Source of the DNA: a virus
IMG/VR virus record: IMGVR_UViG_3300028490_000005
Location: 18,338 to 82,337 of that record
Reading direction: 5' to 3' (one strand)
DNA length: 64,000 nt
Below, piece after piece: positions 50,900-59,514 of the stretch. The notes under the pieces were generated by a model that saw only the letters and a list, made by a program, of their open reading frames with translations, was not told the DNA's origin and ran no database searches. Position numbers and translations under genes: made by a program. The number at the start of each line of letters is the position of its first letter. The stretch's first letter is position 1.

Positions 50900-51325
50900 A
50901 TGAATTTACAAAACACTCAAAAAATTAAAAATATCCAAGACATGACTCCTTACACTCACGTGGTAATGACTTTTATTGAAGTGAACAACTTACCGTCATT
51001 TTCATACCCAGAAGTGTATGAACGTTTTGTAACTCAATTAAATTTACCTATTGAGGAATTTGAAGGAGAATTGTTTTTCGCATTCCCTGATAATTTTACT
51101 GGTTATTTTGACTTAGTGGATGCTATTAAAGAGCTAAATGATAATGACGCATTATTCTTTCAACGCAAGAGTGAGGGGTTGTCAGAGGCAGGACGTGATG
51201 TACGAGCAGCAGAACATTTAGTGGCTACAACTGAACAAGTATTGGTAGAAGCTCAAACTACTCTACGAGAAGCTAACCTTAGATTGGTTCATGCCAAAGT
51301 TGCTTCTGAAGCAGTGGTAATCTAA
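50900..51325 (+). CDS. SYPEVY/FFQRK family protein C, 141 aa
   Basis: Third copy of the C-terminal domain of 36860-38121: LPSFSYPEVYERFV...ALFFQRKSEG, without their N-terminal domain. It ends in a long Ala/Glu-rich coiled coil. Confidence 0.7.
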   Translation: MNLQNTQKIKNIQDMTPYTHVVMTFIEVNNLPSFSYPEVYERFVTQLNLPIEEFEGELFFAFPDNFTGYFDLVDAIKELNDNDALFFQRKSEGLSEAGRDVRAAEHLVATTEQVLVEAQTTLREANLRLVHAKVASEAVVI

Positions 51326-51382
51326 TACAATTTCACTCTCTCGCCACAAGGCTAACTTATTTGAAAAGGAAAAGAAAATAAA

Positions 51383-51568
51383 ATGACATATATAGTAAAT
51401 GCTAATAGAGATGCAGTTATGAATAGATCACACCCAGTTGGGGAGATTGTTGAATTTGTAAAGGTTTGTAAAAGTGGGTTAATACTTGTTAAGGATAATG
51501 ACGGTAAAGAATACACACTTGCAAAGTTTAACCTCGATGAATATCCACGTGGCAATAATAATGATTAA
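51383..51568 (+). CDS. Unknown small protein, 61 aa
   Basis: AAAAGGAAAAG RBS. Small beta-barrel look (VGEIVEFVKVCKSGLILVKD). The 57 bases before it hold no promoter. Overlaps the next start. Confidence 0.65.
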   Translation: MTYIVNANRDAVMNRSHPVGEIVEFVKVCKSGLILVKDNDGKEYTLAKFNLDEYPRGNNND

Positions 51569-51902
51569 ATTAGAATTACTGAAAATGATTTTAGATGATC
51601 ATTTAATTACGAATTGTGAATACAGTACAGATTATCCAAACATTATCATGTACGGACATTCTTATGAATTGAAGATAAAGAAAGTTCATGTTGGTGATTT
51701 GGCGTTTGATTGTAAGAAATTCATTCATGAGAAATACGGCGTTGTTGTAAGGTCATATACACATGACTTCTGTGTTTCAAAATTATCTTACGGTGAAACG
51801 GGTGATATGGTAACCAGTTCTATATTCTGTGACGATAGATCTGAACCATATACGATATTTCTCGCAAGCTTGTGGGTTGTAAATAACTTAAGTCCTTCTT
51901 AA
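51561..51902 (+). CDS. Unknown protein, 113 aa
   Basis: ATG 51561 chosen; the preceding in-frame start lies within the previous gene. Alpha/beta with several Cys. Ends within the next promoter. Confidence 0.65.
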   Translation: MIKLELLKMILDDHLITNCEYSTDYPNIIMYGHSYELKIKKVHVGDLAFDCKKFIHEKYGVVVRSYTHDFCVSKLSYGETGDMVTSSIFCDDRSEPYTIFLASLWVVNNLSPS

Positions 51903-51919
51903 GTTTAATAAGTTATAAT
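51886..51919 (+). promoter_or_regulatory. Two-box promoter upstream of 51943
   Basis: CTTAAG and CTTAAG boxes 11 bp apart; TATAAT at 51914-51919. Confidence 0.6.
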
Positions 51920-51942
51920 TATAAAAAATAAAGGATACAAAA

Positions 51943-52347
51943 ATGGGAATCAAAGCAAAAATATACTGTGGTCATGATTTTAGAGAAGAGGAAGCGAGAT
52001 TAAACTCCGTTGTTCAGGCTTGTAAAGTAGCTGATGTACAAATACCTCAAGAGGTTCAAGATAAACTGATGAAAATCTCCGATGGTTTTAACCAAGTAAA
52101 ATTGAATGTTGAATTAGAAATCAATGCAGACGGCGTAAAGCGTTTTAGAGTCAAGGCTTCTGAAATAGCGAAGACCGAAACTGAATTTGTTTATTTTGAG
52201 ATGGAACAATTCAAAACTGACAAAACTATGACTGACGAAGAAGAAACATTAGAGTTAGCAGATATTATGTTGGCTGACCCAGAAAAAGGTCCAATTAAGA
52301 AGTTCTTCTCAAAAGATGAAGGTGACATCTTCGAAGCTTTAAATTAA
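51943..52347 (+). CDS. Unknown protein, 134 aa
   Basis: AAAGGATACAAAA RBS. N-terminal GIKAKIYCGHDFREEEARL, helical middle, acidic C-terminal helices. Single-gene unit. Confidence 0.75.
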   Translation: MGIKAKIYCGHDFREEEARLNSVVQACKVADVQIPQEVQDKLMKISDGFNQVKLNVELEINADGVKRFRVKASEIAKTETEFVYFEMEQFKTDKTMTDEEETLELADIMLADPEKGPIKKFFSKDEGDIFEALN

Positions 52348-52376
52348 GCAAGGTTTAAGCTACATTACGGTATAAT
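52343..52376 (+). promoter_or_regulatory. Two-box promoter of the NAD-regeneration operon
   Basis: TTAAGCAAGG / TTTAAGC; ATTACGG; TATAAT at 52371-52376. It drives 52402 onward. Confidence 0.75.
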
Positions 52377-52401
52377 AGTATATAAATTAAAAGGATATGA
52401 T

Positions 52402-52680
52402 ATGAACATACAAAACATGAAAGAGGATTTCCACATTCAATTGGAATTGAATCGAGAAGTTAAAATTGGTCAATTTCTAATAGTTGAATATGAAGATGGT
52501 GATTCTGACATGAATGGTACTTTCTATATATTAGATGAAGATAATGGTATCCAAAACTATTTACATGAAGACGCAGTTATAAAACACTCAGCTTCATGTG
52601 GTGTTGATGGAACTACAGCTTGGTATGATACCCGTGAAGACGCATTCAACACACTAACAAAATATTTCGAAAACAACTAA
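52402..52680 (+). CDS. Unknown acidic protein, 92 aa
   Basis: AAAAGGATATGAT RBS. Beta-rich and acidic; no motif. First gene of the NAD operon. Confidence 0.7.
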   Translation: MNIQNMKEDFHIQLELNREVKIGQFLIVEYEDGDSDMNGTFYILDEDNGIQNYLHEDAVIKHSASCGVDGTTAWYDTREDAFNTLTKYFENN

Positions 52681-52691
52681 AAGGAAATAAT

Positions 52692-54137
52692 ATGAATACA
52701 AATATAATTATGATGGCTGACAGTTACAAATACAGCCACTGGAAGCAATACCCTAATAATATGGTTTCAATGTTTGATTACGCAGAAGCACGTTCTGGTA
52801 AAGTTTACCCAGCAACTGTATTCTTCGGTCTACAATACTACATCAATGAATACCTTATGAAACCACTCACGGTCAATGATGTTTACGAAGCTAAAGACTT
52901 TGCACAAGAACACGGAATTCCGTTTAACCTTGATGGTTGGATGCATATTCTAAATGAACACGACGGTTTCCTTCCAGTAGAAATTAGAGCAGTCAAAGAG
53001 GGTACGCTTGTGCCAACGGGTAATGCACTATTCACTATTGAGTCAACTGACAAAAAAGTTCCGTGGATTGCTGGTTTCCTTGAAACACTTCTAATGAAAG
53101 TTTGGTATCCATGTAACGTGGCTACAAGAAGCTTCTATGTTAAAGAATCTATCGCTAGATTTTGGGCAGATACAGTAGACCCTGAAGAGCAATTTGGTAT
53201 TAACTTTGCTTACCACAACTTTGGTGATAGAGGTTCTAGTTCTCCTGAGTCAGCTGGTATCGGTGGTCTAGCACACCTTACTCAATTTATGGGTACAGAT
53301 AACTTCGACGCACTTAGATACGCAAAAGTGTATGGTGAAAAGGTCATAGGATTTAGTATTCCTGCTACAGAGCACTCTAGTACAACAGCGTGGGGTCAAG
53401 AGAACGAGCTTCAAATGATTATGAACCACATTGAAACAAATAAGGGTTCAGACATCATCGCAGCAGTTTGTGACTCATACGACTACCTTGCAACGGTTAA
53501 GGCTGTGACATCAGGGGAATTTAAGTCTAAGATTGAAAGTCCAGATTACCCTAAATTTGTAATCAGACCCGACTCTGGGGATCCAATTGAAATGGTAGAT
53601 GCTACACTTGCTATCATGGAAATGAACGGGGTTGAACTTACTGTAAATTCAAAAGGATATAAAGTCTTTAACAAGTATGGTATCATCTGGGGTGACGGAA
53701 TTGACAATGTAGTTATTGAAAAGCTTCTTAATCTTCTTAAGAAAAGAGGGTTTGCTGCGAGTAACATAGCATTTGGTTCAGGTGGTTGGCTAATGCAACA
53801 ACACGATAGAGATACTCAAGCGTGGGCAGTTAAATGTTCTAGTATTACAGTTGATACGGGTTCTCCTATAGAAGATGGGGCAGGAAAATTCTCTTGGGAA
53901 GAATTCCTAGTAGAACGTGACGTGTTCAAAGACCCAATTACTGCTCCGAACAAGAAAAGTAAGAAGGGTGTGCTTACACTATGGTACAACAAGGCGACCA
54001 AGACATACTTCACTGATAGTAGAAGTATGGACACAGATGGTCAAGTAATTGATTGTCTTAATATAGTGTACAGAAATGGTAAGGCTCCAAACCAAGTTAC
54101 GTTCACCGAAGTTCGCGAAACTTCTGGAGAACTGTAA
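52692..54137 (+). CDS. nadV: Nicotinamide phosphoribosyltransferase (NamPRT)
   Basis: 481 residues, full length for the family. ADSYKYSHWKQYP at the start, FGDRGSSSPESAG, TEHSSTTAWG and VIRPDSGDP are hallmark NamPRT segments for substrate and PRPP binding. It makes NMN from nicotinamide and PRPP. With the NMN adenylyltransferase two genes on, it forms the two-step pathway phages use to rebuild NAD+ (called NARP2). That pathway can counter NAD+-depleting host defences. Confidence 0.9.
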   Translation: MNTNIIMMADSYKYSHWKQYPNNMVSMFDYAEARSGKVYPATVFFGLQYYINEYLMKPLTVNDVYEAKDFAQEHGIPFNLDGWMHILNEHDGFLPVEIRAVKEGTLVPTGNALFTIESTDKKVPWIAGFLETLLMKVWYPCNVATRSFYVKESIARFWADTVDPEEQFGINFAYHNFGDRGSSSPESAGIGGLAHLTQFMGTDNFDALRYAKVYGEKVIGFSIPATEHSSTTAWGQENELQMIMNHIETNKGSDIIAAVCDSYDYLATVKAVTSGEFKSKIESPDYPKFVIRPDSGDPIEMVDATLAIMEMNGVELTVNSKGYKVFNKYGIIWGDGIDNVVIEKLLNLLKKRGFAASNIAFGSGGWLMQQHDRDTQAWAVKCSSITVDTGSPIEDGAGKFSWEEFLVERDVFKDPITAPNKKSKKGVLTLWYNKATKTYFTDSRSMDTDGQVIDCLNIVYRNGKAPNQVTFTEVRETSGEL

Positions 54138-54436
54138 TGGGTTGGCTACTGTACGTCATTGGATTCATAATAGTATTCACTTTAGTATATGTTTGGAACA
54201 TAGCAAATGCACAAAGCGTCTCAGGTAATTCAGATAATATTGTTTCCTTACCATGGGGATTATTTTTAAGTCTCATGAGTTGGGGTTCAATAGTATTTTT
54301 CCTAGTCGTGATTGTGATAGGGTCTACCATATATTTCTTCACCGAAACGGAGTGGGTTCAATCTCTAAATGATAAATTCACTGGTGTTAAAGAGAAAAAA
54401 GTACCAACTCCTCCATCAGGAAGAACTGGTCCATAA
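54137..54436 (+). CDS. Membrane protein, 99 aa
   Basis: TAATGG overlap with the NamPRT stop. Two transmembrane segments (4-24 and about 42-68), Pro-rich cytoplasmic-type tail. Why it is coupled to the NAD genes is unknown. Confidence 0.7.
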   Translation: MGWLLYVIGFIIVFTLVYVWNIANAQSVSGNSDNIVSLPWGLFLSLMSWGSIVFFLVVIVIGSTIYFFTETEWVQSLNDKFTGVKEKKVPTPPSGRTGP

Positions 54437-54446
54437 AGGAACAAAA

Positions 54447-55157
54447 ATGAACAAAGCAAAAATAAACAAAATCAAACACGCGTATAAGATACTCAAGGAA
54501 CTTCACGGTAACTCTTCTCCAGAAGATGAACTTATTGGGATTGTTTCAAGGGACTTCTCGGTATCTGTTGAAGATACTGAATGGGCTATTGATTACAACA
54601 ACGGCTCAGTTCTACCCGCAATAAAATATGGTATTGTTAAGGGGCGTTTCCAACCGTTCCACTTTGGTCACCAACATATCATTAATGAGATTATACTTGA
54701 TGGTAGAACACCTATTGTGATTATTGGTGATGATGACGGTAAAAACCCAGAAAAGAATCCTCTCACAATATCTCAAAGAATGCAACTTATTGAACAAGTG
54801 TTTCCTGGAATGTGTATATTTGTGCCAATAAAGGATAATAATGATTGGACAGAATGGTTTGCTTCAATTGAATCTGCACTTATTAATATTGCACCGAAAG
54901 AAGATATAGCACTGTTCTTCCACAATAAAGAAGTAGATAGATACGCTGAATTTGAATGTAATGGTAAGAAATACTGTAATGAATTTTACACCAAGATTTA
55001 CGAGGACGCTGGGTATAACCTAATTCCAGTTGAATTTGTAGAGCGTACAGATATCAAGGTAGACGCAGACGCAAGAAATATTCGAGAGAACTTTGAAGCA
55101 TTCAAGCACCTTATGGACGGACGTAATTACTGGAAACTGAAAGGATGGGGATGGTAA
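54447..55157 (+). CDS. nadM: NMN adenylyltransferase (NadM-like) with an N-terminal extension
   Basis: ATG 54447 after AAAGGAACAAAA gives 236 residues. GRFQPFHFGH at 66-75 is the nucleotidyltransferase HxGH motif. The C-terminal half has the NadM-type ISxTDIR-like region as VERTDIKVDADARNIREN. It joins NMN and ATP to give NAD+. Residues 1-60 form an additional helical domain not seen in minimal NadM. Completes the NAD+ pathway with 52692-54137. Confidence 0.8.
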   Translation: MNKAKINKIKHAYKILKELHGNSSPEDELIGIVSRDFSVSVEDTEWAIDYNNGSVLPAIKYGIVKGRFQPFHFGHQHIINEIILDGRTPIVIIGDDDGKNPEKNPLTISQRMQLIEQVFPGMCIFVPIKDNNDWTEWFASIESALINIAPKEDIALFFHNKEVDRYAEFECNGKKYCNEFYTKIYEDAGYNLIPVEFVERTDIKVDADARNIRENFEAFKHLMDGRNYWKLKGWGW

Positions 55158-55429
55158 CGGCTGGAGAAATTCTCCTAACTTCAATTTCATATAACAAGAA
55201 AAAATACGTGAGGTCTAAGATCAATAAGATGAATAAGATTTTTAATGACATTGAAAAGAATAATTCACATGATATTGAATTATATAATCTTCTTATGACA
55301 ACAATGAGATATAAGTTTGTTGAAGATGTTAAATCTTCAACATTAAGTGGTAGACAATTGGATTTTATGTTGAATGTAATTAAATCCATAACCCTAACGA
55401 AAATGAATAGAGTAGGAGAAATTGTATGA
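55145..55429 (+). CDS. Unknown basic protein, 94 aa
   Basis: Overlaps the NadM end; start at 55145 or 55151. Basic and helical. Four-base overlap with the next gene. Confidence 0.65.
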   Translation: MGMVTAGEILLTSISYNKKKYVRSKINKMNKIFNDIEKNNSHDIELYNLLMTTMRYKFVEDVKSSTLSGRQLDFMLNVIKSITLTKMNRVGEIV

Positions 55430-55923
55430 AAATAGTATATGCACAAGAGGATTTAGATTATTCTAAACCATCTATATTTTTAGCTGGACCAACACCAAGG
55501 AGCGAAGATGTGAAGTCTTGGCGACCAGAAATGTTAGCTAAGATTGAAGCTGAATATGGTGATAAATTTACATGTTTTATACCTGAGATGAGAAATGGTT
55601 GGACAGATGATTTTGAATACCATGAACAAATTGATTGGGAATCACATGCTCTTGAAAGTTCAGATATAATTGTATTCTGGATACCAAGAAATATGAAGGA
55701 TATGCCCGCACTAACCACCAATGTGGAATTCGGTTATTGGTTGGCAAAAGACCCTTATAAAATGGTTGTCGGTATTCCTGAAGGTGCTGAACGTATGAGA
55801 TACATACAACGGTTACTAGAAGAACATGGAGTAGAAGAACAAACTACTATGGATGAAGTTGTTGAGTTTATAGACATAATTAAAGTAAATGAACACGATG
55901 ATTTTACGGGATGGGTATCATAG
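55426..55923 (+). CDS. Nucleoside 2-deoxyribosyltransferase-like protein
   Basis: 165 residues. SIFLAGPTPR (nucleotide loop), ALESSDIIVFWIPRN and TNVEFGYWL (candidate catalytic Glu) match the Nuc_deoxyri_tr2 type. Such proteins exchange or hydrolyse N-glycosidic bonds of nucleosides; the wider fold includes NAD-cleaving and signal-sensing domains. Located in the NAD operon, it may act on a nucleoside, NAD derivative or defence signal; inference only. TAGGAGAAATTGT RBS. Confidence 0.7.
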   Translation: MKIVYAQEDLDYSKPSIFLAGPTPRSEDVKSWRPEMLAKIEAEYGDKFTCFIPEMRNGWTDDFEYHEQIDWESHALESSDIIVFWIPRNMKDMPALTTNVEFGYWLAKDPYKMVVGIPEGAERMRYIQRLLEEHGVEEQTTMDEVVEFIDIIKVNEHDDFTGWVS

Positions 55924-55926
55924 AAA

Positions 55927-56124
55927 ATGATAGAGAATTTTATTGATTCATGGAAATCATCGGGGGTTGTAGTAAGTGTGACTCCTAGATTAATCCCATA
56001 TGATGAAATAACAGTGGTTCCTCTAGGACCACCAATGAATAAGGACGAAAGGTTGAGAATGATGGGGTTTGTTAAGATAATAAAAAATGGCGAGGTAAAA
56101 TATGTTTCTATTCAGAGGAGTTGA
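55927..56124 (+). CDS. Unknown small protein, 65 aa
   Basis: Starts three bases after the previous stop. Beta-rich, Pro-containing; no motif. Overlaps the next gene by 23 bases. Confidence 0.65.
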   Translation: MIENFIDSWKSSGVVVSVTPRLIPYDEITVVPLGPPMNKDERLRMMGFVKIIKNGEVKYVSIQRS

Positions 56125-56323
56125 GGTTTGTGACTGTGATTGTCACAAAGAGGGTAGAAATATCATGCACTTCATGGCTTGCTGTGATTTATGTGGTTTT
56201 GACTACATAAATCACGATGGTTCAATAAAAGAAGAAGTCTTGTATAAATTGCTTAGAATGGACTTCGTAGAAAAGGCAGAGGTAACATATGGCAAACTCA
56301 AAAATATCAAACATACCAAATAA
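56102..56323 (+). CDS. Small zinc-binding protein, 73 aa
   Basis: CDCDCH and CCDLCG within the first 35 residues provide a Cys/His metal site of a kind often seen in small phage proteins. The rest is helical. Confidence 0.65.
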   Translation: MFLFRGVEVCDCDCHKEGRNIMHFMACCDLCGFDYINHDGSIKEEVLYKLLRMDFVEKAEVTYGKLKNIKHTK

Positions 56324-56543
56324 TGGGTGTGAAAGAAAATACAATCTAATATTTGAATTCGGTAAAAGAAATCGAATCCAACATTTCCTACAAGACGTTG
56401 AAAGGTTCAGAGATGTTTATGGTGATGAGACACTCAATGAAATGTTGGATTGGATAAAACACGATCAGTCAGAGTCATACAGTGAAAAGATTTCGGAAAA
56501 CTATGATCTTATATTGGAAGCAGTTCAAAAGGAAAGTTCATGA
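56289..56543 (+). CDS. Unknown protein, 84 aa
   Basis: ATG 56289 with GCAGAGGTAAC upstream; overlaps the previous gene by 35 bases. Helical, charged. Confidence 0.65.
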   Translation: MANSKISNIPNNGCERKYNLIFEFGKRNRIQHFLQDVERFRDVYGDETLNEMLDWIKHDQSESYSEKISENYDLILEAVQKESS

Positions 56544-56950
56544 GTGGTGCGTTTATATTAGTATTGTTGTTCTTAGCATTTTTAATCATACCGAATAACG
56601 GTGAGAAAGCTCCTATAGATAAATTTTTCGAATGGTTGGACGGAAGAGGTATTAATGAAGAGTCTTTAAAACACAAGGGTGATAAAGAATTTATTCTAAA
56701 AATGATCAATGATGACATTCAAAAAGATAATGATAGAGATATAGAAATTATGGCAATGGGGTTCAAGAATAGGGATCTTACAAAAAAGATAACTGACATT
56801 GACCCTTACAAACGCTACATATTTCATGGTGGTTGCCATGGATGTATTGTACCTGAAAGAGATAGTATTTCTATGTGTTTAGGATGTCAATATTATAACC
56901 GTGATTTAAATGTTAGTCTATATGAAGGAAAAGATAATGAGAAATTGTGA
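56540..56950 (+). CDS. Membrane-anchored protein with Cys cluster, 136 aa
   Basis: N-terminal hydrophobic segment (2-17), a helical linker, then FHGGCHGCIVPER...MCLGCQYYN, a likely zinc or Fe-S site. Overlaps both neighbours. Confidence 0.65.
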   Translation: MSGAFILVLLFLAFLIIPNNGEKAPIDKFFEWLDGRGINEESLKHKGDKEFILKMINDDIQKDNDRDIEIMAMGFKNRDLTKKITDIDPYKRYIFHGGCHGCIVPERDSISMCLGCQYYNRDLNVSLYEGKDNEKL

Positions 56951-57209
56951 AGTATGTGGGAAAAATGATTTAGCGACGATGGTACATAGTTCAAGTGTTG
57001 CTGGGGCAAGTTTCAACTTTTGCAGTTGTTGTAGTCCAATGGGTGCAGAGCCTTCTGGGTTAGTAGATTCATATATTTCATACGATAGTAATTCTGACAG
57101 TTATTATGATGAGTCAGATAATCATATGGAAATAGTTTTAGCAAATGGTTTGAAATTTCAGACTAGAGGAGAATATGTAAAATGGAGAGAAGAAAATAAA
57201 AATGGATGA
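56937..57209 (+). CDS. Zinc-ribbon protein, 90 aa
   Basis: ATG 56937 chosen (GAAGGAAAAGATA before it). CEVCGKND and FCSCCSP make a Cys4 site; the second half is Ser/Asp/Tyr-rich and then helical. Confidence 0.65.
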   Translation: MRNCEVCGKNDLATMVHSSSVAGASFNFCSCCSPMGAEPSGLVDSYISYDSNSDSYYDESDNHMEIVLANGLKFQTRGEYVKWREENKNG

Positions 57210-57405
57210 TTTAATAGAAGCATTACAAATATTTAGGAAGTACGGCAACCCAGATAACCCAACTCATTGTGAGCACGATGAAATGTGGATTGATATTGAT
57301 AATGAAGACGTATCAGACGCAGACATTAAAAAGCTTGACGATTTAGGGTTTTTTATAAATGAAAGTGAGGGAGGATTTAGTTCTTTCCGTTTTGGAAGCT
57401 GTTAA
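57202..57405 (+). CDS. Unknown acidic protein, 67 aa
   Basis: Overlaps the previous gene by eight bases. Acidic helix-strand pattern; no motif. Ends at the next promoter. Confidence 0.7.
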   Translation: MDDLIEALQIFRKYGNPDNPTHCEHDEMWIDIDNEDVSDADIKKLDDLGFFINESEGGFSSFRFGSC

Positions 57406-57434
57406 GCTTGTTTTAAGCGAAGTTACGGTATAAT
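57401..57434 (+). promoter_or_regulatory. Two-box promoter upstream of 57462
   Basis: TTAAGCTTG / TTTTAAGC; GTTACGG; TATAAT at 57429-57434. Confidence 0.75.
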
Positions 57435-57461
57435 AGAGTATATTAAAATAAAGGTTCAAAA

Positions 57462-57617
57462 ATGATAAAAGATTTACTAGAAAAGTATGAGGCAAAGCTT
57501 CAAGAGTTTCAAGCAGAATTTGACGAAGCGTATGAATCACAATACACAGAAAGATGTGATGAGTTAGATGAAGTTATTGAGTTATGTACTGAAATCATTG
57601 AAGATTTGAAAGGGTAA
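57462..57617 (+). CDS. Small helical-hairpin protein, 51 aa
   Basis: MIKDLLEKYEAKLQEFQAEF ... CDELDEVIELCTEIIEDLK. It aligns end to end with 63014-63178 (M-x-K-L-x-x-K-Y ... C-E/D-x-L-D ... D-L-K). Confidence 0.65.
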   Translation: MIKDLLEKYEAKLQEFQAEFDEAYESQYTERCDELDEVIELCTEIIEDLKG

Positions 57618-57621
57618 AGTG

Positions 57622-58005
57622 ATGGATATGTTTAAAAATATAGATTGGCAAAAAGGTTTGTTAGAAGGTGCGTTGGCAGTAGGATTCTTTTTGATTGTTT
57701 ACTTAATGATCACTATTATGGTGTTCACTTCTGGGCGTCCAATTGATCCCAATTTACAATACATTTTAACTATACTCACAACAACCATCATGTATTTCAA
57801 TATGATGGATAAGCGTGATATGGATAAAAGGTTAGATGAGATTGTTGAAACTTTAGAGACAATTGAAGATACTACTGAGGCAACTTGGGATATTCAGCGT
57901 ATGGATGATGAAGATTTTACCATCGATGAACTTAGAGAAATGATTGAAGACCTTCAAATTGAAATTGATGTGAAATCAGAAAGTAAAGCAAGAGATTTAA
58001 AGTAA
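57622..58005 (+). CDS. Membrane protein with cytoplasmic coiled coil, 127 aa
   Basis: ATG 57622 preferred over GTG 57619. Two membrane segments (about 15-36 and 46-62), then a long acidic coiled coil. Confidence 0.7.
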   Translation: MDMFKNIDWQKGLLEGALAVGFFLIVYLMITIMVFTSGRPIDPNLQYILTILTTTIMYFNMMDKRDMDKRLDEIVETLETIEDTTEATWDIQRMDDEDFTIDELREMIEDLQIEIDVKSESKARDLK

Positions 58006-58012
58006 TTGTCAA

Positions 58013-58046
58013 TTTAAGCAAGGTTTAAGCTACATTAGGGTATAAT
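58013..58046 (+). promoter_or_regulatory. Two-box promoter of the NAD kinase operon
   Basis: TTTAAGCAAGG / TTTAAGC; ATTAGGG; TATAAT at 58041-58046. Confidence 0.75.
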
Positions 58047-58072
58047 AGTATATAAAGTTTGAAAGGCTTAAA

Positions 58073-58357
58073 ATGGAAAATGGTTTAAATGTTATTGACA
58101 AAACTATATTAGGACTCACTGCAGGACTATTGATTACAATGGGTATATTTTATGAATCACCTGAAACAAGGAATACATTGGTTTGTAAGTATAGTTATCT
58201 TGTAAGGGACGTTGACTACTATAGTCAAGGTTATACGAATGAAATCCCAAGCACGGTAAATGGTTGTGTTCAAACAACAACTAATGTGTATTGTGGGACT
58301 ATGTCACTTGAAAGAACCAAAAAAGGTACAACATATTGCGAGAAGAAAGGTAAATAA
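58073..58357 (+). CDS. Membrane-anchored protein related to the CG-x-F family, 94 aa
   Basis: Hydrophobic segment at 10-26, then an exported-looking domain with four Cys. NGCVQTTTNVYCGTMSLERT parallels the paired-Cys ending of 30082, 31443 and 63192. Confidence 0.6.
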   Translation: MENGLNVIDKTILGLTAGLLITMGIFYESPETRNTLVCKYSYLVRDVDYYSQGYTNEIPSTVNGCVQTTTNVYCGTMSLERTKKGTTYCEKKGK

Positions 58358-58821
58358 TGGTACAATACAATTTAGATATAAAAGACGCATTGGTTATGGC
58401 AACTGAATTACAAACAATTTCAGCGTGTGCTCAAACTAACGACGCAATCATATCAGACATATCTACTCAGGAAAGTTTAGTTGTTGAGGTGATGGCATTA
58501 GATTTCAATACGGTAAGTAATGAATATGAACCAAATCTCAAAAATGTATTTGATACAATTATATGTGCTTTAAAGTACAATATGAAGCCAGTGGGAGTTA
58601 CATATAATCTACTTGATTATTTGGTAAGTAAAATTCCTCAAATAAAAAATAACATAGAAGCATTAGATTACGCTACTCTGAACGCTGACGAAGAAGATAT
58701 GGACGAATTGAACGAACAATATTTAGTTCAGTCAGCTTTATTGAACCTCGTATATACATTGAGTAACAGTAACAAATTCGAAACGGTACAAACGAGACGA
58801 AAGGAACGTAATGATTCATAA
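58357..58821 (+). CDS. Unknown helical protein, 154 aa
   Basis: TAATGG overlap. Helical and acidic; no motif recognised. Overlaps the next gene. Confidence 0.7.
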   Translation: MVQYNLDIKDALVMATELQTISACAQTNDAIISDISTQESLVVEVMALDFNTVSNEYEPNLKNVFDTIICALKYNMKPVGVTYNLLDYLVSKIPQIKNNIEALDYATLNADEEDMDELNEQYLVQSALLNLVYTLSNSNKFETVQTRRKERNDS

Positions 58822-59086
58822 GTTACTGAATGAAATTCTAACTGAAATGAACGAAAAAGCTGAAACAATTTTAGGCACTAAGATGATTAGACCTGAAGAT
58901 GCTATTTCAGCAATTCTTAAATTTGACGAATATGAAGGTAAATCAGAAAGACTTCATAGATTGTCAGAATACTTCACCGTTGAAAATGGAGAAGGTGTAC
59001 ACACATTTGACACATTAGATGAAGCTCAGGCGTTTGCTAAGGGTAAAGTGTATTATATGTATGTAACTAGATCAAAAAGGATATAA
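58811..59086 (+). CDS. Unknown protein, 91 aa
   Basis: ATG 58811 after AAAGGAACGTA. Starts MIHKLLNEILTEMNE, faintly like the IxE leaders, but in an early-type operon. Alpha/beta body. Confidence 0.65.
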   Translation: MIHKLLNEILTEMNEKAETILGTKMIRPEDAISAILKFDEYEGKSERLHRLSEYFTVENGEGVHTFDTLDEAQAFAKGKVYYMYVTRSKRI

Positions 59087-59087
59087 G

Positions 59088-59195
59088 ATGTTTGATATAA
59101 TTAATAACGGAATGGTTGGTGGGGTAATCGGTACAGTAATACTCGCGTCTATTTTTATAGTTATATACATAACGACACCTGAAAAGGAAGACTAA
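59088..59195 (+). CDS. Membrane microprotein, 35 aa
   Basis: AAAAAGGATATAAG RBS. One Gly-rich span (MVGGVIGTVILASIFIVIYI), acidic tail. Confidence 0.55.
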   Translation: MFDIINNGMVGGVIGTVILASIFIVIYITTPEKED

Positions 59196-59513
59196 ATGGA
59201 AATTTTATTGAGTATACTCGAAGTTGTTGGTGGGGTAATCATGATAATTGGATTACTTTTTAACATCCAATTCATGACCGAAGGATATAAAGATTTCGAC
59301 TATGACTTCATCGGATATAATGGGTTTTTTGTATCATTAAATGAATTCAAGGACTCGTGGAGAGTCCTAGAAAATATATACCTTATCCCGAGAATGATAC
59401 TTTGGGTAATAATGGTGGTGGCTATATACGCATTTGTTACATTATTTGCTATAGGAACTCTTAGATGGGTTGTTTGGTTGATTGTAAAAAGAGAAAAATT
59501 ACTGGAGGTTTAG
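59196..59513 (+). CDS. Membrane protein, 105 aa
   Basis: Starts at the base after the previous stop. Hydrophobic segments at 2-27 and 66-98, basic C-terminus. Confidence 0.7.
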   Translation: MEILLSILEVVGGVIMIIGLLFNIQFMTEGYKDFDYDFIGYNGFFVSLNEFKDSWRVLENIYLIPRMILWVIMVVAIYAFVTLFAIGTLRWVVWLIVKREKLLEV

Positions 59514-59514
59514 T

